Origin: Burkholderia diffusa
GTDB taxonomy: Bacteria; Pseudomonadota; Gammaproteobacteria; Burkholderiales; Burkholderiaceae
Length of the DNA: 64,000 nt
Direction: 5' to 3'
Assembly: GCF_902499115.1 (NCBI RefSeq)
Contig: NZ_CABVPN010000022.1
Location: 1 to 64,000 of the forward strand
Shown piece by piece: positions 35,264 to 43,900 of the stretch. The notes beneath the pieces were generated by a model that did no database searches, was not told the origin of the DNA, and was given only the letters and a program-made list of their open reading frames with translations. Both the position numbers and the translations under genes were made by a program. Every line of letters starts with the position of its first letter. Positions within the stretch are counted from its first letter, which is position 1.

Positions 35264-36388
35264 CTAGATCCTCAGCAGCTTGCCCGCGTTGCCGCCGAGG
35301 ATCATCGAACGCTGTTCCGCCGTCAGGTCGAGGCGGTCGAGAAAGCGGACCGGTTGCTCGTAACCCATGTCGAAACAGTAGTCGCTGCCGAGCACGAGCC
35401 GGTCGACCCCGACGTTCTCCATCAGGAAGTTCAGCACGGGGCCCGAATGAGACACCGTGTCATAGCTGAAGCGCCGCAGATAGCTGCTGGGCTTTTGCGC
35501 GAGCCGGCGCGTTTCGGGGCGGGCGGTCCAGCCCGCGTCCAGGCGTCCGAAGAGGATCGGCAACGCGCCGCCCGCGTGCGGCAGCGTGACGTGCAGGGTC
35601 GGGTGGCGGTCGAGCACGCCGCCCAGGATCAGGTGCGAGCCCGCGATCGCCGTATCGAACGGATTGCCGAGCAGGTTGCTCAGGTAGAAGTCGCCGAGCC
35701 GCGCGCCGCCGACCGTTTGCTGCGGATGCAGGAACACGGGCAGGCCCAGTTGCTCGATGCGCGCGAACACCGGCGCGAACAGCGGATCGTCGAGATCGCG
35801 GTTGTCGATGTTGGTGCCCATGTACACCCCGCGCACGCCCGGCAACTGCGCCGCGCGCTCGAGTTCGTCGATCGCATCGGTGGCGTTCAGCATCGGCAGC
35901 GTCGCGAGGACGACGAAACGCGTCGGGTGCCGCTGGTAGACGCGCGACGCGGCCGAATTCCAGTCGCGCGCGAGCTTCGCGTTGAACGGCCGGTCGCCCC
36001 AGTACGCCATCGGCACGCTGAGCGACAGCGCCTGGACGTCGACGCCGGATGCGTCCATGTCCTTGAGCCGCGCGTCGACGTCGATGAACTTCATCGGCAG
36101 GGGCCCGAGGCCGCCGGCGGGCGTCCGGAACGTGAACGACGCATCGTCGCACGTGAACGCGCCGCCGAAGCGCTTGCCTTCGCCGCCGACCAGGTCGCAA
36201 AAGCTCTCCGGGTAGTAGTGCGCGTGGATGTCGATCGAACGGGGCCGGTGCGGCGGCACGGCGGCAGGTGCGCTCGCGGTGTCGGCCGCCGATGCGGGGC
36301 GTCCGGCGACGGCCGTACCGGCGAGCGCGGCAAACGCGCCGAGCAGGCGGCGCCGCGCCGGCGACATGCAGCAGGTGCAATTCAACAT
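35264..36388 (-). CDS. Exported amidohydrolase-2 (ACMSD-like) enzyme
   Basis: The 374-residue precursor has a twin-arginine-type leader (ARRRLLGAFAALAG). The metal motif I-D-I-H-A-H (H55, H57) follows, with a later histidine in FLHPQQT and the aspartate in LVLGSDYCFD. This is the pattern of the aminocarboxymuconate-semialdehyde decarboxylase group of decarboxylases and hydrolases, which are usually cytosolic. Export is therefore unusual. The N-terminus before the leader has three cysteines (CTCC). The second ATG was chosen for its GAGAG site. It follows the symporter by 40 bases and so is probably in its operon. Confidence 0.85.
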   Translation of the reverse strand: MLNCTCCMSPARRRLLGAFAALAGTAVAGRPASAADTASAPAAVPPHRPRSIDIHAHYYPESFCDLVGGEGKRFGGAFTCDDASFTFRTPAGGLGPLPMKFIDVDARLKDMDASGVDVQALSLSVPMAYWGDRPFNAKLARDWNSAASRVYQRHPTRFVVLATLPMLNATDAIDELERAAQLPGVRGVYMGTNIDNRDLDDPLFAPVFARIEQLGLPVFLHPQQTVGGARLGDFYLSNLLGNPFDTAIAGSHLILGGVLDRHPTLHVTLPHAGGALPILFGRLDAGWTARPETRRLAQKPSSYLRRFSYDTVSHSGPVLNFLMENVGVDRLVLGSDYCFDMGYEQPVRFLDRLDLTAEQRSMILGGNAGKLLRI

Positions 36389-36428
36389 GGTGTCTCTCAT
36401 GGGGTGTCGATTTTTCGGATCGCGCGGC

Positions 36429-38072
36429 TCAGCCGCGTTGCGTCATGCCCATTTCGCATGCGACGAGCTGCGTGTCGAACTGCGCGCGCTCTCGTTGCGC
36501 ACGGGCCGAGCGATCGGTGACGGAGAACAGGACGACGCCGGCGAACGCCGCCGCCATCGAGAACAGTGCCGGATATTCGTACGGATAGACCGCATGCGCA
36601 TGACCGAGCACCTGCACCCAGACGGTCGGGCTCAGCACGGTCAGCGTGACGGCGGTCGCGAGCCCGGTCAGGCCGCCCAGCACCGCGCCGCGCGTCGTCA
36701 GGCCGCGCCAGTAGATCGAGAGCAGCAGCACGGGAAAATTCGAGCTTGCCGCGATCGAGAACGTGAGGCTGACGATGAACGCGATGTTCTGCTTCTCGAA
36801 CGCGATGCCGAGCAGGATCGCGAGCACGCCGAGTACCAGGGTCGTCCCGCGGGCTACGCGCATTTCCTCACGATCGGACGCCTGACCGCGACGCAGCACG
36901 TTCGCATAGAGGTCGTGCGAGATCGCCGACGAACCCGCGAGCGTCAGTCCGGCGACCACGGCCAGAATGGTCGAGAACGCGACCGCGCAGATGAAACCGA
37001 GGAACACGTTGCCGCCGACCGCATGCGCGAGATGGATCGCCACCATGTTCGCGCCGCCCGTGATCGCGCCGGACGCGTCGTGGTATTGCGGGTCCGACGC
37101 AACGAGCGCGATGGTGCCGAAGCCGATGATGATGATCAGCACGTAACCGGCGCCGACGATGCCGGTCGCATAGAGGATGCTCTTGCGGGCCGCCTTGACG
37201 TCGCCGACCGTGAAGAAGCGCATCAGGATGTGCGGCAGGCCCGCCGTGCCGAAGATCAGCGCGAGGCCGAGCGACACGGCCGAGACCGGATCGGATACCA
37301 GGCCGCCGGGGCGCATGATCGCCGCGTGTTTCGGATGGACGAGAATCGCCTGCGCGAACAGCGCATCGAGGCTGAAGCCGAAACGGCTCAGCACCATGAT
37401 CGCCATGAAGGCCGCACCGGCGAGCAGCAGCACGGCCTTGATGATCTGGATCCAGGTCGTCGCCAGCATCCCGCCGAAGAACACGTAGACGACCATCAGC
37501 ACGCCGACGAACAGCACCGCGACCGTGTAGTTCAGGCCGAACAGCAGCTCGACCAGCTTGCCCGCGCCGACCATCTGCGACACGAGATACAGCAGCACGA
37601 TGACGATCGAGCTCGAGGCCGCGAACGCGCGGATCGGCCGTTGCCGGAGGCGATAGGACACGACGTCGGCGAGCGTGTACTTGCCGAGGTTGCGCAGCGG
37701 CTCGGCGATCAGGAACAGGATGATCGGCCAGCTCGCGAGGAAGCCGACCGAATAGATCAGGCCGTCGTAGCCGCTCGTGAACACCAGCGCGGAGATGCCG
37801 AGCAGCGACGCCGCCGACATGTAGTCGCCGGCGATCGCCCAGCCGTTCTGGAACGCGGTGATCTTGCCGCCCGCGGCGTAGTGGTCGGCCACGCTGTGGT
37901 TCTTGCGCGCGGCCCAGCGCGTGATGAAAAGCGTCGACGCGACGAACAGCAGGAACATGCCGATCGCGACCGGATTGTGCCCGTGCGCCAGCTTCGCGGG
38001 GCCGGCCGCGAATGCCGGCGCCGCGCCGGCGGCGACGACGAAGAAGATCGATGCGAGGAGCAGGCGTTTCAT
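36429..38072 (-). CDS. Sodium:solute symporter, ActP-like
   Basis: This inner-membrane SSS-family symporter for a small carboxylate has 547 residues. A hydrophobic leader-like first segment (as in acetate permease ActP) is followed by about 13 membrane helices. It contains the family stretches HYAAGGKITAFQNGWAIAGDYMSAASLLGIS and FGTAGLPHILMRFFTVGD. It is preceded by the DUF485 gene with a four-base overlap (ATGA), a pairing typical of acetate and short-chain acid permeases. Here the neighbours are monooxygenases and an ACMSD-like enzyme rather than acetyl-CoA synthetase, so an aromatic or dicarboxylic acid is possible. Confidence 0.92.
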   Translation of the reverse strand: MKRLLLASIFFVVAAGAAPAFAAGPAKLAHGHNPVAIGMFLLFVASTLFITRWAARKNHSVADHYAAGGKITAFQNGWAIAGDYMSAASLLGISALVFTSGYDGLIYSVGFLASWPIILFLIAEPLRNLGKYTLADVVSYRLRQRPIRAFAASSSIVIVLLYLVSQMVGAGKLVELLFGLNYTVAVLFVGVLMVVYVFFGGMLATTWIQIIKAVLLLAGAAFMAIMVLSRFGFSLDALFAQAILVHPKHAAIMRPGGLVSDPVSAVSLGLALIFGTAGLPHILMRFFTVGDVKAARKSILYATGIVGAGYVLIIIIGFGTIALVASDPQYHDASGAITGGANMVAIHLAHAVGGNVFLGFICAVAFSTILAVVAGLTLAGSSAISHDLYANVLRRGQASDREEMRVARGTTLVLGVLAILLGIAFEKQNIAFIVSLTFSIAASSNFPVLLLSIYWRGLTTRGAVLGGLTGLATAVTLTVLSPTVWVQVLGHAHAVYPYEYPALFSMAAAFAGVVLFSVTDRSARAQRERAQFDTQLVACEMGMTQRG

Positions 38073-38428
38073 TGATCGCCTCCGTGACGAATGGACGTGA
38101 CGATCGTGTCGTACACCGAATTGGCCCGATACACGTAAAGCGCGACCAGTGCGAACGTGGCGACGAACATGCCGAACCCGATCGGGATGCCCCATGGCGT
38201 AGGCCGGCCCGGCACGATCGGCTGTCCGAGCAGCGTCGGCGAAAACGCCAGCGTCAGGATGAACGCGAAATAGAGGGTGAGCATGACGAGTGTCAGCGAC
38301 CAGGCGAACAGCCTTCTGCGCCTGACGAGATCGCGAAAGCGGGCATCGCGCAGCAGCGGATGCGTGGCCTGCGCCGGCGCGTCCAGGTCGGGCGCGGTGC
38401 CGGCGGCAGCCGGAATGGGGTGGTTCAC
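38069..38428 (-). CDS. DUF485-family membrane protein, symporter partner
   Basis: The 119-residue protein has a polar N-terminus and two membrane helices (about 43-65 and 82-102), as in YjcH, the partner of ActP. It overlaps the symporter start by four bases, so the two are translationally coupled. It probably supports assembly or activity of the symporter; this role is inferred from pairing, not shown. Confidence 0.9.
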   Translation of the reverse strand: MNHPIPAAAGTAPDLDAPAQATHPLLRDARFRDLVRRRRLFAWSLTLVMLTLYFAFILTLAFSPTLLGQPIVPGRPTPWGIPIGFGMFVATFALVALYVYRANSVYDTIVTSIRHGGDQ

Positions 38429-38510
38429 GGTGTCTCCTTGTGGTTTCGGTATCCGGGCCGGGCAACGGGCAGAGGGCGCCGCGCGTCGCGCACGCCGCGC
38501 CCGTGCCCGC

Positions 38511-39737
38511 TCAGAAACGCGGCGGAACGGCGGTTTCCCGCATCACGACTTCCGGCGTGCGATAGCGCTCGGCCATTGCGCGTTCGGTGTCGTTCTTCAG
38601 TTGCGCCTGCATGTAGGCGCCGAGGTGGCGCGCGTGCTGCACGATCGCGGCACCGAATGCCGTGCGCGTTTCGCTGTATTCGCACAGCGCGTCGAGCGTG
38701 TCGGTGCGCGTGGCGAGCGCCGTGACGAGCGCGAGCGCATCGCCGGCGGCTTTCGTGACACCCATTCCGCAATGCGGCCGTGCGACGAACGCGGCGTCGC
38801 CGAGCAGCGCGATCCGGCCGAACGCCATGTTCGGCACTTCGAGGTCGTAGATCGGCTGGAACAGCGGTTGCGTCGCGCGCGCCACGACCTCGGCGAACTG
38901 CGGCGCAAGCAGCGCGTGCGCCGCGTCTTCCAGCTCGGCGAGGACGTCGCGCCGGATCAGCGTCGGTGGAATGCCGCCCGCCCACAGCTTGCCGGTCTCG
39001 TCGGTCAGCAGGTTCGGCAGGTCGGACGCTTCGCGAGTCGCGCGATACCAGACGAAGTTGTAGCGGCGCTCGCCGGGTTTCGTGCTGTTGCCCTGGCCGG
39101 CGACCGGATAGCCGAGGATCTGCTCGTGCGGCGGCAGGCCGAACGCGAATTTATCGAACAGTGTCGCGTGGGTCGCGTCCGACAGGTCGGCTTCGTCGAC
39201 CAGCCCGCGCCAGGCGACGTAGCCCGCGTACTGCAACTGCGCATCCGGCAGGAATTTCTCGCGGATCGCGGAGCGGAATCCGTCGGCCGCGATCACGAGA
39301 TCGGCATGCACGACCGAGCCGTCGGACAGCGTGACCGATGCGCGATCCGGTCCGTCCGTGACATCGGTGACGACGCCGCCCGAGTGGTAATGCTGGTCGG
39401 GCAGCGCGGCGCGCAGCACGTGGTACATCTTGCTCCACGCGGTGAGCGTTTGCGGCAGCGTGCGGTCCGACTCCACGGTGCCGTCCGCGGCCAGCGTGAT
39501 GCGCGATTCGACCTTCACGCCGATCGATTCGTCGATGCGCACGCCGGCGGCGAGCATCACTTCGAACAGCTCCGGGTGCGTGACGATGCCGGCGCCGCGG
39601 CCCGAGAGCGCCTCGGGCACGCGTTCGAACACGTCCACGTCCCAGCCGTTGCGCAGCAGCAGATTCGCGGCAAACAGGCCGCCCAGCGAACCGCCGATGA
39701 TGGCGGCCTTGCGATTCGTCGAAGTGCTGTTGTTCAT
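38511..39737 (-). CDS. FAD-dependent monooxygenase
   Basis: This 408-residue flavoprotein hydroxylase has the FAD motif GGSLGGLFAANLL, the middle motif ADLVIAADGFRSAIR, and FGRIALLGDAAFVARPHCGMG near residue 300. It is related to, but clearly distinct from, the enzymes at 9729 and 33965. The ATG has a GGAG site and lies one base after the stop of the VOC gene, so the two proteins are made together and probably act in sequence. Substrate unknown. Confidence 0.9.
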   Translation of the reverse strand: MNNSTSTNRKAAIIGGSLGGLFAANLLLRNGWDVDVFERVPEALSGRGAGIVTHPELFEVMLAAGVRIDESIGVKVESRITLAADGTVESDRTLPQTLTAWSKMYHVLRAALPDQHYHSGGVVTDVTDGPDRASVTLSDGSVVHADLVIAADGFRSAIREKFLPDAQLQYAGYVAWRGLVDEADLSDATHATLFDKFAFGLPPHEQILGYPVAGQGNSTKPGERRYNFVWYRATREASDLPNLLTDETGKLWAGGIPPTLIRRDVLAELEDAAHALLAPQFAEVVARATQPLFQPIYDLEVPNMAFGRIALLGDAAFVARPHCGMGVTKAAGDALALVTALATRTDTLDALCEYSETRTAFGAAIVQHARHLGAYMQAQLKNDTERAMAERYRTPEVVMRETAVPPRF

Positions 39738-39738
39738 G

Positions 39739-40221
39739 TCAGTCTCCGTGGGAGTCACCGGCCGTTGCAGCGGCGGCGGGAAGTGTCAGGCCGGAGACCT
39801 CGGCGGCAGGGAAGTTGAGCTCGATCGTCACGCCGGACGGATCCTCGATGAAGACCTGGTGCAGCCCGAGGCTCGGCACCGTGCGGTCGCGCCACGCGAC
39901 GTTTTCGGCACGCAGCGTGTCCCACATCGCCTCGACGCCGGTCGCGAGGAACGCGATGTGGTCGACGGTTCCGGTGCCCGTTGCGGGAAGATCCTTGTCG
40001 CCGAGATAGGCCGCGAGTCCGTCGGGGTTCGCCGGATCGACGCCGATGATGTGGACCGTGCCGTAATCGGCTTCGTCGCCGCCCTTGTAGAGCCATGCGC
40101 CGGGAAAGTCGAACGGCGGGCGATAGCCGCGTTTGAAGCCGAGCACACGTTCGTAGAAGCGGCACGATTTCTCGAGATCGAGCGTGCGGATCGAGTAGTG
40201 CGCGAGTCTGGAGACTGGCAT
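39739..40221 (-). CDS. VOC-family (glyoxalase/dioxygenase) protein
   Basis: This single-domain vicinal-oxygen-chelate protein has 160 residues. It has the usual beginning LAHYSIRTLDLEKSCRFYERVLGF, the central VDHIAFLATG, and the metal-glutamate segment VFIEDPSGVTIELNF. Histidines H8 and that of VDHIAF, and the late glutamate, could form a metal site. It is first in the operon with the monooxygenase. The start lies 15 bases from the first of two tandem TTATCG palindromes, which indicates tight repression by a DNA-binding protein at the promoter. Confidence 0.88.
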   Translation of the reverse strand: MPVSRLAHYSIRTLDLEKSCRFYERVLGFKRGYRPPFDFPGAWLYKGGDEADYGTVHIIGVDPANPDGLAAYLGDKDLPATGTGTVDHIAFLATGVEAMWDTLRAENVAWRDRTVPSLGLHQVFIEDPSGVTIELNFPAAEVSGLTLPAAAATAGDSHGD

Positions 40222-40235
40222 GGCGGACCTCTTGT

Positions 40236-40264
40236 TTATCGATGGATAAGTTATCGTTCGATAA
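40236..40264. promoter_or_regulatory. Two tandem TTATCGNNSGATAA palindromes
   Basis: TTATCGATGGATAA (40236-40249) and TTATCGTTCGATAA (40251-40264) are separated by one base. The second is nearly perfect as an inverted repeat. They lie 14 bases before the VOC start, overlapping the likely leader or promoter. A 15-base period would place two dimers about 1.5 helical turns apart. The candidate binder is a TetR-type repressor. Confidence 0.65.
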
Positions 40265-40355
40265 ATACTAGTCGAAAAAAGCGGTGAGAAAAAGCCGCAA
40301 TCGAATCGTGTTAACCCTAGGCCCGAAACGGTGCCGGATGCCGGTGCGCGGTGCG

Positions 40356-40628
40356 CTACGTCGCGATCTCGCCGGCCATGACGTCGTCCGCATAGCACCA
40401 GACCGAGCGCTCGCCGGGCTCGATCGAACGCGCCAGTGGGTGAGTCGTTTCGTGGAAGTGACGGCTGGCGTGGCGATTCGGCGACGAGTCGCAGCAGCCG
40501 ACGTGCCCGCAGGTCAGGCACAGGCGCAAATGCACCCACCGGCTGCCGGACTTCACGCATTCCTCGCAGTAGTCCTTGTCGGTGGTCAGGATGCGTGCTT
40601 CACCGAGATGGGTGCAGGTCGTGGCCAT
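40356..40628 (-). CDS. UBP-type zinc-finger protein
   Basis: The 90-residue protein consists of one ZnF-UBP domain. Ligands visible are C5, H7, C21, C24, C37, C40, C45, H53, H57 and H63 (CEEC, CLTCGHVGC, HASRHFHETTHP). The eukaryotic domain binds the ubiquitin C-terminus; bacteria lack ubiquitin, so the bacterial target is unknown. It is divergent, across 217 bases, from the stump of a probable thioredoxin-reductase-like gene. From memory, that type of flavoprotein gene is often its neighbour in related genomes. Confidence 0.88.
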   Translation of the reverse strand: MATTCTHLGEARILTTDKDYCEECVKSGSRWVHLRLCLTCGHVGCCDSSPNRHASRHFHETTHPLARSIEPGERSVWCYADDVMAGEIAT

Positions 40629-40845
40629 CTTCCGCTCCGATGCCGGCGCAGGAGATCGCTCGCGGCGCGGCCGGCGCGAAGCTGCGAGCGGGGTTGGATA
40701 CGGTTCATTGTGGACGGTCGCGTCGCGAGCGGACCTTAATTCTTGTTAAGCGTGTCGGCCGGAGGGCAGGGAGGACGTACAGTCACGAGTGCGGCCGGTG
40801 CGACATCCGGCCGGAATCCGACATGGCGATCTTCGGGAGGCGCTT

Positions 40846-40932
40846 ATGACTCAGTCGCAGCATGTCAAGGTAATCGGCTTGCCGAACAGCAAGGAGGCCT
40901 ACGCAATCCGCGACTTCCTGAAGCGCCGCGTG
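40846..40932 (+). pseudogene. 5' stump of a thioredoxin-reductase-like flavoprotein gene
   Basis: A GGGAGG ribosome site and ATG open a frame starting MTQSQHVKVIGLPNSKEAY, then AIRDFLKRRV. That is the N-terminal segment expected of an FAD-dependent thioredoxin-reductase-like protein with an added N-terminal domain. After about 29 codons the homology ends where the 3' end of the opposite-strand histidine kinase begins (its stop is at 40946). The frame then runs on through antisense sequence. A deletion or rearrangement joined these two genes at about 40930. Confidence 0.65.
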
Positions 40933-40945
40933 CTCGCCCCCTTCG

Positions 40946-43900
40946 TCATCGCGTCGTCGAAACCGGCAGCCGGAACGTCAGTACGGTGCCGTTCCCGTCG
41001 CGCGGCGCGGCTTCGAGCGTGCCGCCATGCGCTTCGACGATCGATCGGCAGATCGCGAGGCCCATTCCCATGCCGTGCGATTTCGTCGTGAAGAACGGAT
41101 CGAAGATCCGGTTCGCGATCTCGGCATCGATACCGGCGCCGCGGTCGGCGACGGAGACGACCGCGTAACCGTCGCCGACGTGCGACGCGATCTCGAGTTC
41201 GCTCGTGGTGGCCAGCCCGTCCATCGCGTCGAGCGCGTTGGTGACCAGGTTCAGGATCACCTGCTGGATCTGGGTGCGATCGGCCATCACGCGGATGTCG
41301 TTGCAATGCAGGTCGACGCACAGCGCGACCTGCTTCGCGTCGATTTCGGTCGCGGTGAGGTGCAGCATGTCGCGAATCAGGTCGTCGATCGCGAGCGGCG
41401 CCAGCGCGGGTGGTGCCTGGCGCGCGAGCGATCGCAACGCGCGGACGATGTCGGCCGCCCGCACGCCGGATGCACGAATGTCCTCGAGGCTCGCGAGCGC
41501 TTCGCCGAGATCGGGCTGCGTGCCGCGCAGCCAGCGCATGCACGCGCCGACGCTCGACACGATGCTCGTTAGCGGCTGATTGATCTCGTGCGCGATCGAT
41601 GCGGCCAGCTCGCCCATCACCGTCATGTGCGCGGTGCGCGCGAGCTCGGTTCGTGCGTGCCGCAGCGCGGCCTCGGTCTCGAGCCGGCGCGCGTTCTCGT
41701 CGATCAGTTCCGCATAGAGCCGGGCGGATTCGAGCGCATTGGCCGCTTGCGGCGCGAGCACTTCCAGCATCGCGATGCGCCGCGGCGAAAACACGCCGTT
41801 GGTCAACGCATTCTCGAGATACAGCACGCCGATCAGCGCACCCTGCTTCAACAGCGGCAGGCAGAACAGCGAGCGCGTCGGATGCGCGCGCAGGCTGTCG
41901 GCATGGTCGGGCATGCCTTCGCGCTGCGCGTTCGCGAGCACGACCGGCTTGCGGGTCCGGGCGACGGTGTTCAGGATCGACAGCGGGACATCCTGCTCGG
42001 TCGGTTCGCCGCGGGCAATATCGACGATCACGTCGCTGCCGACGACGCGCGCGGTCGCCTCGATCGTCAGCCGGTCGTGCCGGGCGAGCAGCAGCAGGCC
42101 ATAGCGTGCGCCGGCGTACACGATCATGTTGCGCATCAGTGTCTGGATCAGGCGCTCCAGCACGATTTCTTCGGATAGCGAATGGGCCGCGCGCATCGCG
42201 AGCGCGAAATCGAGATCTTCGCGCGCGGGCAGGGCAGGGCCGCCCGGCGACGGGTCCATCACGAGGAACGGATGCTGCGCTTCCATCGCCTGCGCCTTGC
42301 CGGTCGCGCCCCAGCGCCGGTAGCACGCATGGGCGAGCCGCAATTGGTGGCGCGCGGGACCGGCGAGCCCGAGCGACGTGGCGTGATGCGCGGCCAGTTC
42401 GTGCGCGAGCGCCTGTTCGTGCACGAAACCGTGTTCCGCCGCGAGGCTGGCCGACGCCTCGTACTGCTGCATCGCGACGATATGGTCGCCGCGCACGCGC
42501 GCGAATTCGGCATCGATCAGCGCGAGCTTGTTGCGGAACGTCGCCGGATTGCGTTCGCTCCACGCGGCGAAGCGGGCGCGTTGCGGCGCATGGCGTTCGA
42601 GCAGCCGCTCGGGCGGCGTGGCGCCGCGGTCGCTCGCGATGCCGGCCAGTACGCCGAACAGGTGGAAGTCGGACAGCATGATGTGCGCGGGCGTCGACCA
42701 CGCGCTCGAAGCGGCTGCCTCGAGCGACGCACGCGCCGCGTCCGCATCGCCGAAAATGAAGGCCGCCTGGCCGGCGAGCACGTCGGTCCAGAACTGCAGG
42801 ACCGACATCGGCGTCTTCGTCGACGGCCGGGCACGCCAGGTGCCGATCGGCCGATGGTAGCCGAGCTGCAGCGCGTCGATGAATTCGGACTGGGTGGACA
42901 CGAGATCGACGATGTCGTCGTAACGCGCGCCGCGTGCGATCTGCAGCAGCGGATCGATCTCGTCGCGGATCGCCGGCAGTGCTTCGCCCATCGAGAGCAG
43001 ATCGCTGACGATATGGTTGCAGCTGTAGCACATCCAACGCAACTCGGCGCTCGCATTGCCCGCCGCTTTCGCATCGCGTGCGCGTTCGAGTGCGTAGGAC
43101 AGCGGCTGGGTCCAGACGCTCACCTGGTCGAGCGCGATCAGCGTCGCGGAGCGGTAGCGCTCGAAGCCGTGGCGATCGACCAGTGCGAGCGCGACCTTCG
43201 CGAATTCGAAGCCGTCTTCATACGCGTCGTGATGCCCGACGATGCTGACGCCGTACCACGCAAGCCCCTGCACCGATGCGGCGGTGATGCCGTGGCGCAG
43301 GGTCAGCCGGACCATCGTCGCGAAATGCAGCAACATCAGCCCGCCGCTCGGATAGAACATCGCGGCCTCGAGTGCGGTCAGCAGCGCCATCGTGGCTTCG
43401 ACGCGCGTATCGGTCATCACGGGCAGGTCGACGAGGTCGCGGATGGCGCGGCCGTCGAGGGCTTCCCGCACGGCGTCGCAGGCCGCCGCGAGATCGGCTT
43501 CGGCCGGCTCTGCCGGCAGTTCCACGCCGAGCAGCGCCAGCCCGGCCAGCGCGACGTCGACGGCCTGCCGGTAGCGCGACTCCACCGTGAGCTGCGCGGC
43601 CTTCAGCCGGTGCGCCTCTGCACGATCGGCCGGCGTGCGCGTACGCGCCATGAGCTCGTCGATCGCGTCGGATGCCTGCGCGGTTTCGCCGATCGCGAGC
43701 AGCAGACCGCTGCGCAGGATGCCGATCCGGCTTGCGAGACCGTAGTGCTGCGACCATGCATGAGGACCGAGCAGCGCTTGCGCGGACGCGAGAAACGACA
43801 GCGCGCGATCGCGCGCGGCGGCCGGGGCCGCCGCCTCGGCGGCGGCGACCAGGGCATCCGCGAAAGCGAGCGCGAGCACGCCGTCGAGCGGCGCGGTTTT

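Noticed and set aside
36228..38075. Long open frame antisense to the SSS symporter
   Set aside because: It is a high-GC shadow: very rich in Arg, Asp, His and Gln, with no domain, and the opposite strand has a complete, well-conserved transporter.
40725..40760. Inverted repeat CTTAATTCTTGTTAAG before the flavoprotein stump
   Set aside because: It could be an operator, but it is a single short copy with no second instance, so it is left uncalled.
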